DNA from: Georgenia satyanarayanai
Lineage (GTDB): Bacteria > Actinomycetota > Actinomycetes > Actinomycetales > Actinomycetaceae
Length of the DNA stretch: 64,000 bases
Assembly: GCF_009193135.1 (NCBI RefSeq)
Contig: NZ_VUKC01000006.1
Coordinates: forward strand, 62,001-126,000
Direction of reading: 5' to 3'
Shown here piece by piece: positions 56,392 to 64,000 of the stretch. Each line of letters opens with the position of its first letter. The first letter of the stretch is position 1. The notes beneath the pieces are model-generated. The model was given only the letters and a program-made list of their open reading frames with translations. It made no database searches and was not told where the DNA came from. A program made the translations under genes and the position numbers.

Positions 56392-57233
56392 TGCTCCTCG
56401 TCATCATTTCCGGCGCCGCCCTGGGCATGGGTCTGGTCGCGGTCGTCGTCGGCCTCACTCCCACGCCGCCAGCGCCACCTCGGCCGTCGGGCAGCGGCAC
56501 CCGGTTCGCCATGTCGAAGCGGTCGCGCCTGACGCTCTTGGCCGGCCTGGGCGGCGGCCTGCTCGCCTGGCAGATCACCGGCTGGGTGCTCGCCATCGTC
56601 GTCGTCCCGGTTGCCGTACTCGGCCTACCCGCCCTGCTGTCGGGGTCGGATGCGAAGACCCAGATCCTCAAATTGGAGGCGATGGCCGAGTGGACCCGCG
56701 CCCTGGCCAGCGTGCTCACCGTGGGGATTGGGCTCGAGCAGGCACTGCTCATCTCCGTGCGGTCGGCGCCGGCGGCGATCGAGCCAGAGGTGCGCCGCCT
56801 GACCTCCCGGCTTCGCGCCCGGTGGCGCACCGAGGACGCGTTGCGCGCCTTCGCCAACGAGCTGGACGACGCCACCGGCGACCTCATCGCGATGAACCTC
56901 GTTCTGGCCGCCCGCAAGCGTGGTACCGGCCTGGCTTCGGTGCTCGAAGCTCTCGCGGAGTCCGTCGCCGAGGACGTACGGGCGCGTCGCCAGATCGAGG
57001 CCGACCGAGCCAAGCCCCGGGCGACGGCCCGCTGGGTCACGGCCATCTCCGTCGCCGTGTTCGCGGTGCTCTCACTGACCAGCTCCTACAGCACCGCCTA
57101 CCGGTCCCCAGTCGGTCAGGTGGTGCTCGTCGTGCTGCTCTCGGCCTACGTCGCAGCGTTGGTCTGGCTCAAGCGCATGGCGGCCGGGGAACCGTGGCCC
57201 CGCCTACTCACCCAAGACGGGATCCGCCCATGA
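56391..57233 (+). CDS. tadB: TadB-like type II secretion F-domain membrane protein
   Basis: A 280-residue inner-membrane platform protein. Hydrophobic helices are present at the N-terminus (two), with the cytoplasmic T2SSF domain (MAEWTRALASVLTVGIGLEQALL ... RKRGTGLASVLEALAESV), and two more at the C-terminus. Start ATG at 56391 overlaps the tadA stop (GTGATG); a GTG at 56388 is possible. The stop overlaps tadC by 4 bp. Confidence 0.9.
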   Translation: MLLVIISGAALGMGLVAVVVGLTPTPPAPPRPSGSGTRFAMSKRSRLTLLAGLGGGLLAWQITGWVLAIVVVPVAVLGLPALLSGSDAKTQILKLEAMAEWTRALASVLTVGIGLEQALLISVRSAPAAIEPEVRRLTSRLRARWRTEDALRAFANELDDATGDLIAMNLVLAARKRGTGLASVLEALAESVAEDVRARRQIEADRAKPRATARWVTAISVAVFAVLSLTSSYSTAYRSPVGQVVLVVLLSAYVAALVWLKRMAAGEPWPRLLTQDGIRP

Positions 57234-58138
57234 GCCCACCGCTGCTCCTCGTCATGGTGCTCGGCGCTCTCGCCGGCGCGAGCCTCGTCCTGCTGTGCAC
57301 CCAACTCCCACCCGCGCACGTCGAGCTGCACGACGCGTTCGACCGCATGACTCCCGCTCGTCACCGCAAGCTCGCCGACCTGCAGACCCCGGCAGACGCG
57401 GGACGCAAGGAGCGGCTCGGAGTGTGGGCGATGCGGGCACTGCCACCGGCGGTGTGGGTGCGCACCCCGGCCCGCGAGCTCGCCCTGCTGCGCATCCCAC
57501 TGGCGCGGTTCTACGGCGAGAAGCTCCAGTTCGCCGCCCTCGGGCTGCTCATCCCACCCCTGATGAGCACGTTCTTCGCCCTCCTCGGACTGGATCTGCC
57601 GTTCGCGATGCCCGCTGTCGCCGCCCCCGCACTGGCAGCGGTCATGTTCTTCATCCCGAACTACAACGCACTCGATGGCGCCAAGAAGGCGCGCGGGGAG
57701 TTCCGGCGCGCCATGGCCGCCTACATCGACCTCGTCGCCACCGAACGGCACAACGGCGCGGCCACACGCCAGGCGATGGAGTCCGCAGCCGAGGTCTCGC
57801 ACAACTGGGTCTTCAGGCGCATCGCCGAAGAGCTGCGCCGGTCGGGGTTCTCCGGCGTCCCGCCGTGGGACGCGCTGCACGCCCTCGCCGATGAGCTCAC
57901 CCTGCCCGAACTGGCGGACTTCGCCGACATCATGCGCCTGTCCGGTGCGGAGGGTGCCGCAGTCTACGCCAACCTGCGAGCCCGCTCCGCCGCGCTGCGG
58001 ACGGCGATGCTCAGCGACGAGCTCGCCGTCGCCAACGCGCTCGGGGAGCGCATGACAATCCCCGGCTCACTCGTGGGCGTCATCTTCATGGCCCTCCTCC
58101 TCGCCCCTGCCCTGCTGGGCATGTTCACCGGCACCTGA
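57230..58138 (+). CDS. tadC: TadC-like type II secretion F-domain membrane protein
   Basis: A 302-residue paralogue of TadB. N-terminal membrane helix, then paired helices (FAALGLLIPPLMSTFFALLGL, FAMPAVAAPALAAVMFFIP), a T2SSF domain (FRRAMAAYIDLVATERHNGA ... ADIMRLSGAEGA) and a final helix (GVIFMALLLAPALLGMF). It forms the platform with TadB. ATG at 57230 overlaps tadB by 4 bp. Confidence 0.9.
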   Translation: MSPPLLLVMVLGALAGASLVLLCTQLPPAHVELHDAFDRMTPARHRKLADLQTPADAGRKERLGVWAMRALPPAVWVRTPARELALLRIPLARFYGEKLQFAALGLLIPPLMSTFFALLGLDLPFAMPAVAAPALAAVMFFIPNYNALDGAKKARGEFRRAMAAYIDLVATERHNGAATRQAMESAAEVSHNWVFRRIAEELRRSGFSGVPPWDALHALADELTLPELADFADIMRLSGAEGAAVYANLRARSAALRTAMLSDELAVANALGERMTIPGSLVGVIFMALLLAPALLGMFTGT

Positions 58139-58208
58139 CATGCCGCGCACACCTGGAAAACCGTCGGCCGCCGCGCACCTCACATCCAAACCCTGGAAGG
58201 ACGAAACC

Positions 58209-58400
58209 ATGTCGCACCTCCTCACCGCCCTGACGCTGCTCAAGGCGCACCTGACCATCCCCGACCGTCACCCGGAGCGTGGGTCGGTCACCATCGAGCA
58301 CGTGCTGTGGGCGGTCGCCGTCATCGCGATCGTCGCCATTGTCGTCGCGGCAATCACGAACTACGTCACGACACAGTCCGGGCGGATCTCAGGGCCATGA
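58209..58400 (+). CDS. Flp-like type IVb prepilin
   Basis: A 63-residue pilin. The prepilin site is G25|SVTIE, with Glu at +5 of the mature protein, followed by a long hydrophobic helix (HVLWAVAVIAIVAIVVAAITNYV). Typical size for Flp major pilins. GGAAGG lies about 10 bp upstream of the ATG at 58209. This fits the pilin of a Tad machine, and it is the only pilin of this small type in the window. Confidence 0.85.
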   Translation: MSHLLTALTLLKAHLTIPDRHPERGSVTIEHVLWAVAVIAIVAIVVAAITNYVTTQSGRISGP

Positions 58401-58804
58401 CTCCTCTACGGCTGGCCACGCATCGGCGCCGTCGGCGGTGGGAGCGGGGCTCGGTGTCGGTCGAGTTGGTGGTCTTGCTGCCGGCGATGTTCGCGATCGT
58501 GCTGCTCGGCGTCCAAGGCGCGTTGTACTACCACGCGCACACCGTGGCCATCGCCGCGGCCCAGGAAGGCGCCCGCGCAGCTGGGGCGAAGGACTCCTCC
58601 GTTGGCGCTGGCATCGCTGCCGCCACGGACTTCGTCACCGACGTCGGGCAGCACGCGATCACCGAGGTGTCGGTCGGTGGGGAGCGCGGAGACCAAGTCG
58701 CTCGCATCACCGTGACCGGCACCGCGGCTTCTATCCTGCCCGGCTTCGCCCCGCAGATCACCGCGCGGGCCGAGGCGCCGGTAGAGACGGTGACGGCACC
58801 ATGA
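58397..58804 (+). CDS. tadE: TadE-like pseudopilin 1
   Basis: A 135-residue pseudopilin. The basic leader is followed by G18|SVSVE with Glu at +5, a hydrophobic helix (LVVLLPAMFAIVLLGVQGALYYH) and a globular beta-rich C-terminus. Start ATG overlaps the pilin stop by 4 bp, and its own stop overlaps the next gene by 4 bp. Confidence 0.87.
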   Translation: MTPLRLATHRRRRRWERGSVSVELVVLLPAMFAIVLLGVQGALYYHAHTVAIAAAQEGARAAGAKDSSVGAGIAAATDFVTDVGQHAITEVSVGGERGDQVARITVTGTAASILPGFAPQITARAEAPVETVTAP

Positions 58805-59244
58805 ACCGGTTGCGCAGGGTCATGCACGCGGGCGAGCGGGGGTCAGTCTCGCTCGAGGCGGCGATCGTCGTTCCGGCGTTCATCCTCTTCGTCGGTCTGC
58901 TCATCTACGCCGGCCGCACCGCGGTCGCTCTCCAGGGCGTGGAGGCCGTCGCCTACGACGCCGCCCGGTCCGCGTCCATCGCCCGCACCCACCTCGAAGC
59001 ACAGGAACGGGCCGCGACGGCGGTCGACTACGCGTTGGCGGCACGAGGGCTGCGGTGCGCGAGCTACGACATCGACCTCGACACCTCCGGCCTGGACAAG
59101 CCCGTCGGTGTACCGGGCACGGTCACCGCGACCGTCTCCTGCACGATCGACCTGGCAGATCTCGCCGTGCCCGGTGTGCCGGGCCATCGCACGGTCTCGG
59201 CGACCATGTCCGCCGTCGTCGACGCCTATCGGGCGGCGCCATGA
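58801..59244 (+). CDS. TadE-like pseudopilin 2
   Basis: A 147-residue pseudopilin with site G14|SVSLE (Glu at +5) and a hydrophobic helix (AAIVVPAFILFVGLLIYAGR), then a C-terminal domain with two Cys (LRCASY, ATVSCTI) that could form a disulfide. ATG at 58801; overlaps both neighbours by 4 bp. Confidence 0.86.
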   Translation: MNRLRRVMHAGERGSVSLEAAIVVPAFILFVGLLIYAGRTAVALQGVEAVAYDAARSASIARTHLEAQERAATAVDYALAARGLRCASYDIDLDTSGLDKPVGVPGTVTATVSCTIDLADLAVPGVPGHRTVSATMSAVVDAYRAAP

Positions 59245-59693
59245 TCCGGCGTCGCGCCGTGTGTGGGTGGCTGGCAGGAGCCGGGCGGGAGGAGCGCGGC
59301 TCGATCTCGGTGTGGGCGGCGACATCGGCGATCATCATGATGATCTGCGTCGGGATCGCCCTGGACCTCGGCGCCCAGATCCACGCCCAGCAGCACGCAC
59401 GCGGCGTCGCCGCGCAAGCCGCCCGCGTCGGTGGCCAACAGCTGGACGCCGCCGCCGTCACCGGCGCCTACCCCTCCCTCGCCGTCGGCCACGCGCGCGT
59501 CGCCGCGCAGGCCTACCTCGACGCCTCCGGCGTGGAGGGGACCGTGACTGTCACCGGCGGGGACACCGTGCACGTGTCAGTCACCGACACCTACGACCCG
59601 CGCTTTCTCGGGATTATCGGGATCTCAGACCTCACCGTCACCGGAGACGCCACCGCCCAAGTGATTCGCACGTTGGGAGATCGGGAACAATGA
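59241..59693 (+). CDS. TadG-like pseudopilin (no Glu+5)
   Basis: A 150-residue protein with a basic leader, G20|SISVW and a hydrophobic helix (AATSAIIMMICVGIALDLG). The +5 position is Trp, not Glu. This matches TadG-like N-terminal segments, which often lack the Glu. ATG at 59241 overlaps the previous gene and its stop overlaps the LysM-BTAD gene, both by 4 bp. Confidence 0.8.
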   Translation: MIRRRAVCGWLAGAGREERGSISVWAATSAIIMMICVGIALDLGAQIHAQQHARGVAAQAARVGGQQLDAAAVTGAYPSLAVGHARVAAQAYLDASGVEGTVTVTGGDTVHVSVTDTYDPRFLGIIGISDLTVTGDATAQVIRTLGDREQ

Positions 59694-62600
59694 CGTCGCT
59701 TCAGGAACGACTTCTCGGGCTGCTCGCCACTCTCTCCCTGGGCGCATTCGCCGTCGGGTTCCCCGCGCTGCTGACGCTCATCGGTCTGAGCCCCGCCGGC
59801 ATCGCCGTCCACCCCGTGTGGACGCAGCTGCTCGATGCCGCGGACTGGAACATCGTCTGGGTCGGATTGGGCATCATGGGCTGGGGCGTGTGGGCGGTCC
59901 TGGTGTACTGCCTGCTCGTCGAGCTGACCGCTGCGATCCGTAACGTCCACGCGCCCGAGCTGCGCGGGCTGTCCCTGCCCCAGCACATGGCTCGCACCCT
60001 GATCGCGTGGGCCGCGCTGCTCTTCGTCACCGCGTCCGCGCCCGCGCCCTTCGCCGCCGCGGCCGCCGGCTCGGAAGTACCGGCCATCGCCGCCGCGGCG
60101 CCGCTGCGTTCCGACACGGTCACCCCGCCGGCCGCCCCGGTGGCCGCGACCGTGACCCATACCGGTTTCGCCGGCATTCCCGTTCATGCCCCGGCCGCGC
60201 AGCCCGCCGCTCGGACGGGCACGGTCCCGTACACCGTGGTCCGAGGTGACACGCTGTGGAAGATCGCCGAGACGATGCTCGGCGACCCGCTGCGCTACCC
60301 GGAGATCGCGGCACTCAACAGGGACGTCCTGGGTGATGAGCCCGACTTCATCACCCCGGGCATGCAGCTCTTCTTGCCCAGTGACGCACGCACGGAGGCC
60401 CCGGTCGAGACGACGGGCACCGTCGTCGTTGAGCCCGGCGACACGCTCGCTCAGATCGCGCTCGAGGAGCTCGGCGACGCCGGCCGTTACCCGGAGATCT
60501 TCGAAGCGTCCAACGACATCGTGCAGCCCGACGGCGCTCGTCTGACGGACCCCGACCTCATCCGACCCGGTTGGGAACTGACCCTGCCCGGCAGCACGAA
60601 CGTTGGCGAGGCCGATGCCGCTGCCGTGACCGGGCGACCGCCCTCGGCGGAGCCTCAACCACCTGGGCCCGCGGCCGCCGCGCCGGCGCACATCGCTCCG
60701 CCGCCGGCGCCAAAGGCCCAGCCGTCCACACCTGCTCCCAGCGCATCACCACTCATCCCGGCACCGGCGGCGCCGAGTCAGCCGCTCCCCCAGGCACCGC
60801 CGCCGGCTCAAGGCGTGGCACCAGAGTCCATGGACGGATTGCTGTGGCCCGCCCTGACCGGGGCGGGCGCCGTGCTCGCGGGCGTCCTACATCTTGTCCT
60901 GCGCGGTAACCGTCGCTCACAGCTGCGGTTCCGCACCCCGGGCATGCTCATCGCGCCCGAGCCCGGCGAAGTTGCCCCGGTCGACCGGACGACCCGGGTC
61001 GTGGGCGGTCCGGCCGCGCCGCGGCTCCAGGCACTCGACCGGCTGCTGCGGTCCTTGGCCTCCGCCTACGTCGCCCCCTCCCGATACCCGCCGCTGCTCG
61101 CCGTCGAGCTCACCGCCGACACCGCGACACTGCACCTGGCCGAGGACGCCACGCCACCCGAACCATGGACCGGTGGCGGCACGCGCTGGACCGTCCAGAT
61201 CGATGCGGACGTCCCGGACCCGGACACGCTCGCGCCCTACCCCATGCTGGTCTCCGTCGGAGCCGACGACGCGGGCACCATTTGGCTGCTCAACCTCGAA
61301 CGGTTCGGTGTCCTCAACGTCGTTGGCACGCCCGCGGACGCCCAGCGGTTCGGTCGGCACGTCGCCGCCGAACTCGCCCTGTCACCCTGGTCGACGCTCG
61401 TCCAGGTCCACACACTCGGATTCGGTGAGGAGCTGGCCGACCTCGACGAGTTCCGCCTCAGCCCCTACCCCGCCGGCGACACCAGGGCACCGGAAGCCAT
61501 CACGCGATCAGCGCGCAACTCGCACTCCTACGACCCTGAGGAGCTGCACGTCGTCGTCATCGCCGCCGGTGCCGACGCCGCGCAGGACACGGCCCAGCTC
61601 ACCGCAGCGATACACGCGCACGAGGCGCGGCCAGGGGTCGCCGTTGTCACCCTCGCCGGCGCCCCCTCACACTCCGTCGCCGTGCTCGAGGTCGACGGCT
61701 CCCACCTGCGAGTACCGGCCCTCGGGATCAACCTCCGCGCGCCCGGGCTCACGCAGGCCGAGGCAACGGCCATCGCCGAGATCGTGCGCGTCACCCGCCG
61801 GCACACGAACGTGCCCGCACCCGTCGATGAGCAGCTCACCGAGGGGTATGGGGCACTCATCACCGCGACCGGCGCGCTACGCGAGCCGCTGGTCGACGAC
61901 CGGCCAGCTCCCGACCAACCGGGTGGACCGACATCGCTGCTCCCCGAGCCGGCCACGGCATACACCGAGGTCGCCGCAACAACCGAGGACGACGTCGCCG
62001 CCCTCGCCCCACCCGTCCCGAAATCGACGACCGACGCCGTGCTCGCGGCCGACCCGACTCTGGATGAGGACCTCACGCTGTGGCGAATGGGTGACAAGTG
62101 CCCGGTGCCGCGGGTCATGCTCCTGGGAAAGCTCCGCGCGACCGCGCACGGCGTCAGCCAGGAGGTCTCCGAGCGCAAGCACCACTACATCGAACTCCTG
62201 ACCTACCTGTGGTCACACCCGCACGGTGTCACCGCAGCGACCTTGGCCGACGAGTTCGGGTACAAGCGCGAGCGCGCCCGCGTCGAGATCAGCCACCTGC
62301 GCAAGTACCTCGGCACCGACCCGCGCACAGGAGAGAGCTACCTGCCCACCGCCCCAGGCACTCGGGAGCGCACCGAGAACGGCTGGAGGGGGTACACGTT
62401 GCGCGGCGTGCTGTTCGACGTCGACCTTTTCCGCCGCCTGCGCGTGCGCGGCCAGGCACGCGGTGCGGAGGGGCTGCCTGACCTCGTCACCGCTTTGCAC
62501 CTGGTGCGCGGTGAGCCGTTCGCGGACCTGCGCGCCGACTCGTGGACGTGGATGTTCGAGGGCGAACGCCTCGACCAGGAGTTCGCCGCGGCAATTATCG

Positions 62601-62875
62601 ACGTCGCCCACCTCGTCGCCACCCGCTCCATGAACGACGGCGACCTGCCAACCGCGCGCCGCGCCGCCGAGATCGCGCTCAGTGCCTCCCCATACGACGA
62701 GATCTCCCGCCTCGACCTTGCCAGGGTCGCCGAACTCGAAGGCAACCACGCCGAAGCCGCACAGATCAGGGGCGAAGGCATCTTCAAACGCACCGACGAC
62801 TATCGCGCCCCGCTCGACCCCGCGGAGCGAACCGAGAAGATCACCGCGGCACCAAGACGCCCGGGCAAACGGTAG
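59690..62875 (+). CDS. transmembrane LysM-BTAD fusion protein
   Basis: A 1061-residue fusion. N-terminal helices (~8-33, 53-80, 102-120) precede two LysM domains (~180-230 VPYTVVRGDTLWKIAE; ~243-300 VVEPGDTLAQIALEEL). A Pro-rich linker (~315-378) and a membrane helix (~383-404) follow. The cytoplasmic part contains, from ~805, an OmpR/SARP-like winged helix (GVTAATLADEFGYKRERARVEIS), then a BTAD domain (~910-1040). The layout suggests a receptor that senses peptidoglycan outside and acts inside the cell, last gene of the Tad operon. The ATG overlaps the tadG-like stop by 4 bp. Similar LysM/BTAD proteins exist in other actinobacterial Tad-like loci; the function is unproven. Confidence 0.85.
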   Translation: MTSLQERLLGLLATLSLGAFAVGFPALLTLIGLSPAGIAVHPVWTQLLDAADWNIVWVGLGIMGWGVWAVLVYCLLVELTAAIRNVHAPELRGLSLPQHMARTLIAWAALLFVTASAPAPFAAAAAGSEVPAIAAAAPLRSDTVTPPAAPVAATVTHTGFAGIPVHAPAAQPAARTGTVPYTVVRGDTLWKIAETMLGDPLRYPEIAALNRDVLGDEPDFITPGMQLFLPSDARTEAPVETTGTVVVEPGDTLAQIALEELGDAGRYPEIFEASNDIVQPDGARLTDPDLIRPGWELTLPGSTNVGEADAAAVTGRPPSAEPQPPGPAAAAPAHIAPPPAPKAQPSTPAPSASPLIPAPAAPSQPLPQAPPPAQGVAPESMDGLLWPALTGAGAVLAGVLHLVLRGNRRSQLRFRTPGMLIAPEPGEVAPVDRTTRVVGGPAAPRLQALDRLLRSLASAYVAPSRYPPLLAVELTADTATLHLAEDATPPEPWTGGGTRWTVQIDADVPDPDTLAPYPMLVSVGADDAGTIWLLNLERFGVLNVVGTPADAQRFGRHVAAELALSPWSTLVQVHTLGFGEELADLDEFRLSPYPAGDTRAPEAITRSARNSHSYDPEELHVVVIAAGADAAQDTAQLTAAIHAHEARPGVAVVTLAGAPSHSVAVLEVDGSHLRVPALGINLRAPGLTQAEATAIAEIVRVTRRHTNVPAPVDEQLTEGYGALITATGALREPLVDDRPAPDQPGGPTSLLPEPATAYTEVAATTEDDVAALAPPVPKSTTDAVLAADPTLDEDLTLWRMGDKCPVPRVMLLGKLRATAHGVSQEVSERKHHYIELLTYLWSHPHGVTAATLADEFGYKRERARVEISHLRKYLGTDPRTGESYLPTAPGTRERTENGWRGYTLRGVLFDVDLFRRLRVRGQARGAEGLPDLVTALHLVRGEPFADLRADSWTWMFEGERLDQEFAAAIIDVAHLVATRSMNDGDLPTARRAAEIALSASPYDEISRLDLARVAELEGNHAEAAQIRGEGIFKRTDDYRAPLDPAERTEKITAAPRRPGKR

Positions 62876-63026
62876 GAGGCAGCACAGTGGATCGGACTCG
62901 GCAGCTTCGGTGTCACAGCCTCGAATCGGCTGGGCTGGTGATGGCGCGAACCAACCGAAAGGACGATGCGCGGGAACGTCCACGGCGCGCACAGTTGCGA
63001 ACGGCGCCGGAAGCGACACACGGGAC

Positions 63027-63222
63027 ATGCAGATCGAGGACGCCCGATGCTTCATGGCGCACGACGACCACGGTGAGCCCCTCCACCACCTCGAGGCGGT
63101 CAAGAGCCCCCTTGCCGGCGGCCGTCTGCGAGCTGCTTGACCTGGGCGAATCCGAGTCCGCACCCGTCGATATCCGCAACGATGCGGCACTATCCGGTGC
63201 CGGTGGGGATGGGCGGGCGTGA
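63027..63222 (+). pseudogene. possible small frameshifted gene
   Basis: An ATG at 63027 opens a frame (MQIEDARCFMAHDDHGEPLH) with coding-like GC3 that ends after ~37 codons. Another frame then takes over (AAVCELLDLGESESAPVDIR) and ends at 63222, against the start of the next gene. A run of five C at 63107-63111 sits where the frames would have to switch. Joined, they would give a ~66-residue protein. Either a frameshift mutation, a sequencing error, or chance. Upstream, 62876-63026 shows nothing convincing. Confidence 0.35.
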
Positions 63223-63536
63223 GCGGTATGAACGCGTTCCAGACCCGGCCCCAGAGTGAGCAGATGTCCACCGCGCGTCGGTTGCTCAAGCGCCGCGCCA
63301 GTCACGGTGACGAGCTCGACCTCCGCGACGGCCTCAGAGCCAACGCGGCCTTTTGGACCGTCGAGGGGCTCCACCCGCCCTATCCCCCGATCGGCGACGT
63401 CAGCGACCTGCCACTGCCGACCTTGCACGAGATCCGAGCCGCGCTGATTGCCGCCGCCCAGGCGACGAGCAACGTTCACGAGGCCAGCCTGATCGGTCAG
63501 GCGGCGGCCGAGCTCAACGGGGACGGGCTGGCATGA
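63219..63536 (+). CDS. hypothetical protein
   Basis: A 105-residue soluble protein, unrecognised. It is helical and acidic, with LHPPYPPIGDVSDLPLPTLHE and a C-terminal helix (ASLIGQAAAELN). The GTG at 63219 overlaps the end of the preceding open frame (GTGA), and an ATG lies 9 bp further in. The stop overlaps the next gene by 4 bp. Same strand as the Tad operon, so it may be a distal member. Confidence 0.55.
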   Translation: MSGMNAFQTRPQSEQMSTARRLLKRRASHGDELDLRDGLRANAAFWTVEGLHPPYPPIGDVSDLPLPTLHEIRAALIAAAQATSNVHEASLIGQAAAELNGDGLA

Positions 63537-64000
63537 CCTACCGCGAGCACAGCACCGCCCTCGCCTGGCACCTGGCCACGCTCGTCACCACCAGCTCCTC
63601 GCGTCAGCTCGACGCCACCGCGCTCGGCGTCGCGCTCCTGGCCCGGCACGAAACCCTCCGGCTCGTGCAAGAGGCGACAACCGTGGCCACCGGACGAACT
63701 CCACCCGCGCCGCACCTGCTCGCCTCGACAGCCGCCCGCACGTTGCTGGAGGACGTGGTCCTAGACCCCGTGCGTGCGTTCGAGCGCGCCATCCTCACCT
63801 ACCCAGACATCAAGCCCAGCGTCGTCTACACGGCCATCGATCCCGACCATCTCGATGAGGGCGGGCAGACCTGGCGCCTCGCCGCCCGCGCTGCCATCCT
63901 CGCGCGCCACGATCTCACAGCCGAGGCCAGCACCTACGCCGGTGACCACCGGTGGGGCCTGGTGGCGGACGCCGCGGCGCTCACGCCACTACTGCAGCGG
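63533..64000 (+). CDS. hypothetical protein, partial (runs off window)
   Basis: The first 156 codons of a gene that starts at ATG 63533, overlaps the previous stop by 4 bp and runs off the window. Begins MTYREHSTALAWHLATLV and is helical, Ala-rich and soluble. No family recognised. It belongs to the same coupled run as the 63219 gene. Confidence 0.6.
   Translation, partial: MTYREHSTALAWHLATLVTTSSSRQLDATALGVALLARHETLRLVQEATTVATGRTPPAPHLLASTAARTLLEDVVLDPVRAFERAILTYPDIKPSVVYTAIDPDHLDEGGQTWRLAARAAILARHDLTAEASTYAGDHRWGLVADAAALTPLLQR

Overview
The window comes from a high-GC actinobacterium, probably a member of the Micrococcales. The evidence is the very GC-rich third codon positions, the phosphatidylinositol mannoside genes (pimA, patA and a PI-phosphate synthase), a mycothiol-dependent (MDMPI-type) enzyme, and a housekeeping gene order that I know from mycobacteria and other Actinomycetota. 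The order is thrS-HIT-pgsA-patA-pimA ... pdxS-pdxT-yebC-ruvCAB-yajC-secDF-apt-rel. The genus assignment is inference only.

Bases 1 to about 34,900 are ordinary chromosome. From left to right they hold the start of aspS, an MFS exporter, a DEAD-box RNA helicase, a hisS operon with two dynamin-like GTPases, a metallo-beta-lactamase-fold hydrolase, a membrane-anchored cyclophilin and a DUF349 protein. A long leftward-reading block follows (rel, apt, secF, secD, yajC, ruvB, ruvA, ruvC, yebC, pdxT, NUDIX, pdxS). Next come an aminotransferase-fold protein, a PrsW-like protease and the PI-mannoside operon up to thrS. A GNAT, a methyltransferase and an MDMPI-family gene end this part. Many neighbours overlap by 1-8 bp, so translational coupling is widespread.

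At 34,977-35,001 only the last 25 nt of a tRNA gene (most like tRNA-Val) are present, directly behind its hairpin terminator. The rest of the tRNA is missing. I read this as the left attachment site of an integrated element that continues past the right end of the window. No integrase and no second att copy are inside the window.

The accessory region (35,000-64,000) has three parts. (1) A defence-like zone, 35.5-46.8 kb: an OLD-family ATPase/TOPRIM nuclease, a HigB-type toxin with a HigA-type antitoxin fused to an M78 metallopeptidase, an IS256 relic, an orphan gene of unknown function, and a two-gene cassette pairing an Eco57I/MmeI-like DNA methyltransferase with a PLD-nuclease/SNF2-helicase fusion. 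(2) A mobilisation zone, 47.0-51.7 kb: two small genes and a MobF (TraI/TrwC-like) relaxase-helicase. (3) A 12-gene, tightly coupled rightward operon, 52.0-62.9 kb: a lipoprotein, a secreted protein, and a monoderm Tad/Flp-type pilus machine (CpaB/SAF, TadZ, TadA, TadB, TadC, one Flp-like pilin, two TadE-like and one TadG-like pseudopilin). It ends in a very unusual 1061-residue protein that joins extracellular LysM domains to an intracellular winged-helix/BTAD regulator. The best candidate for an undescribed system is this Tad apparatus with its LysM-BTAD protein, carried beside a MobF relaxase on an apparently tRNA-integrated element.
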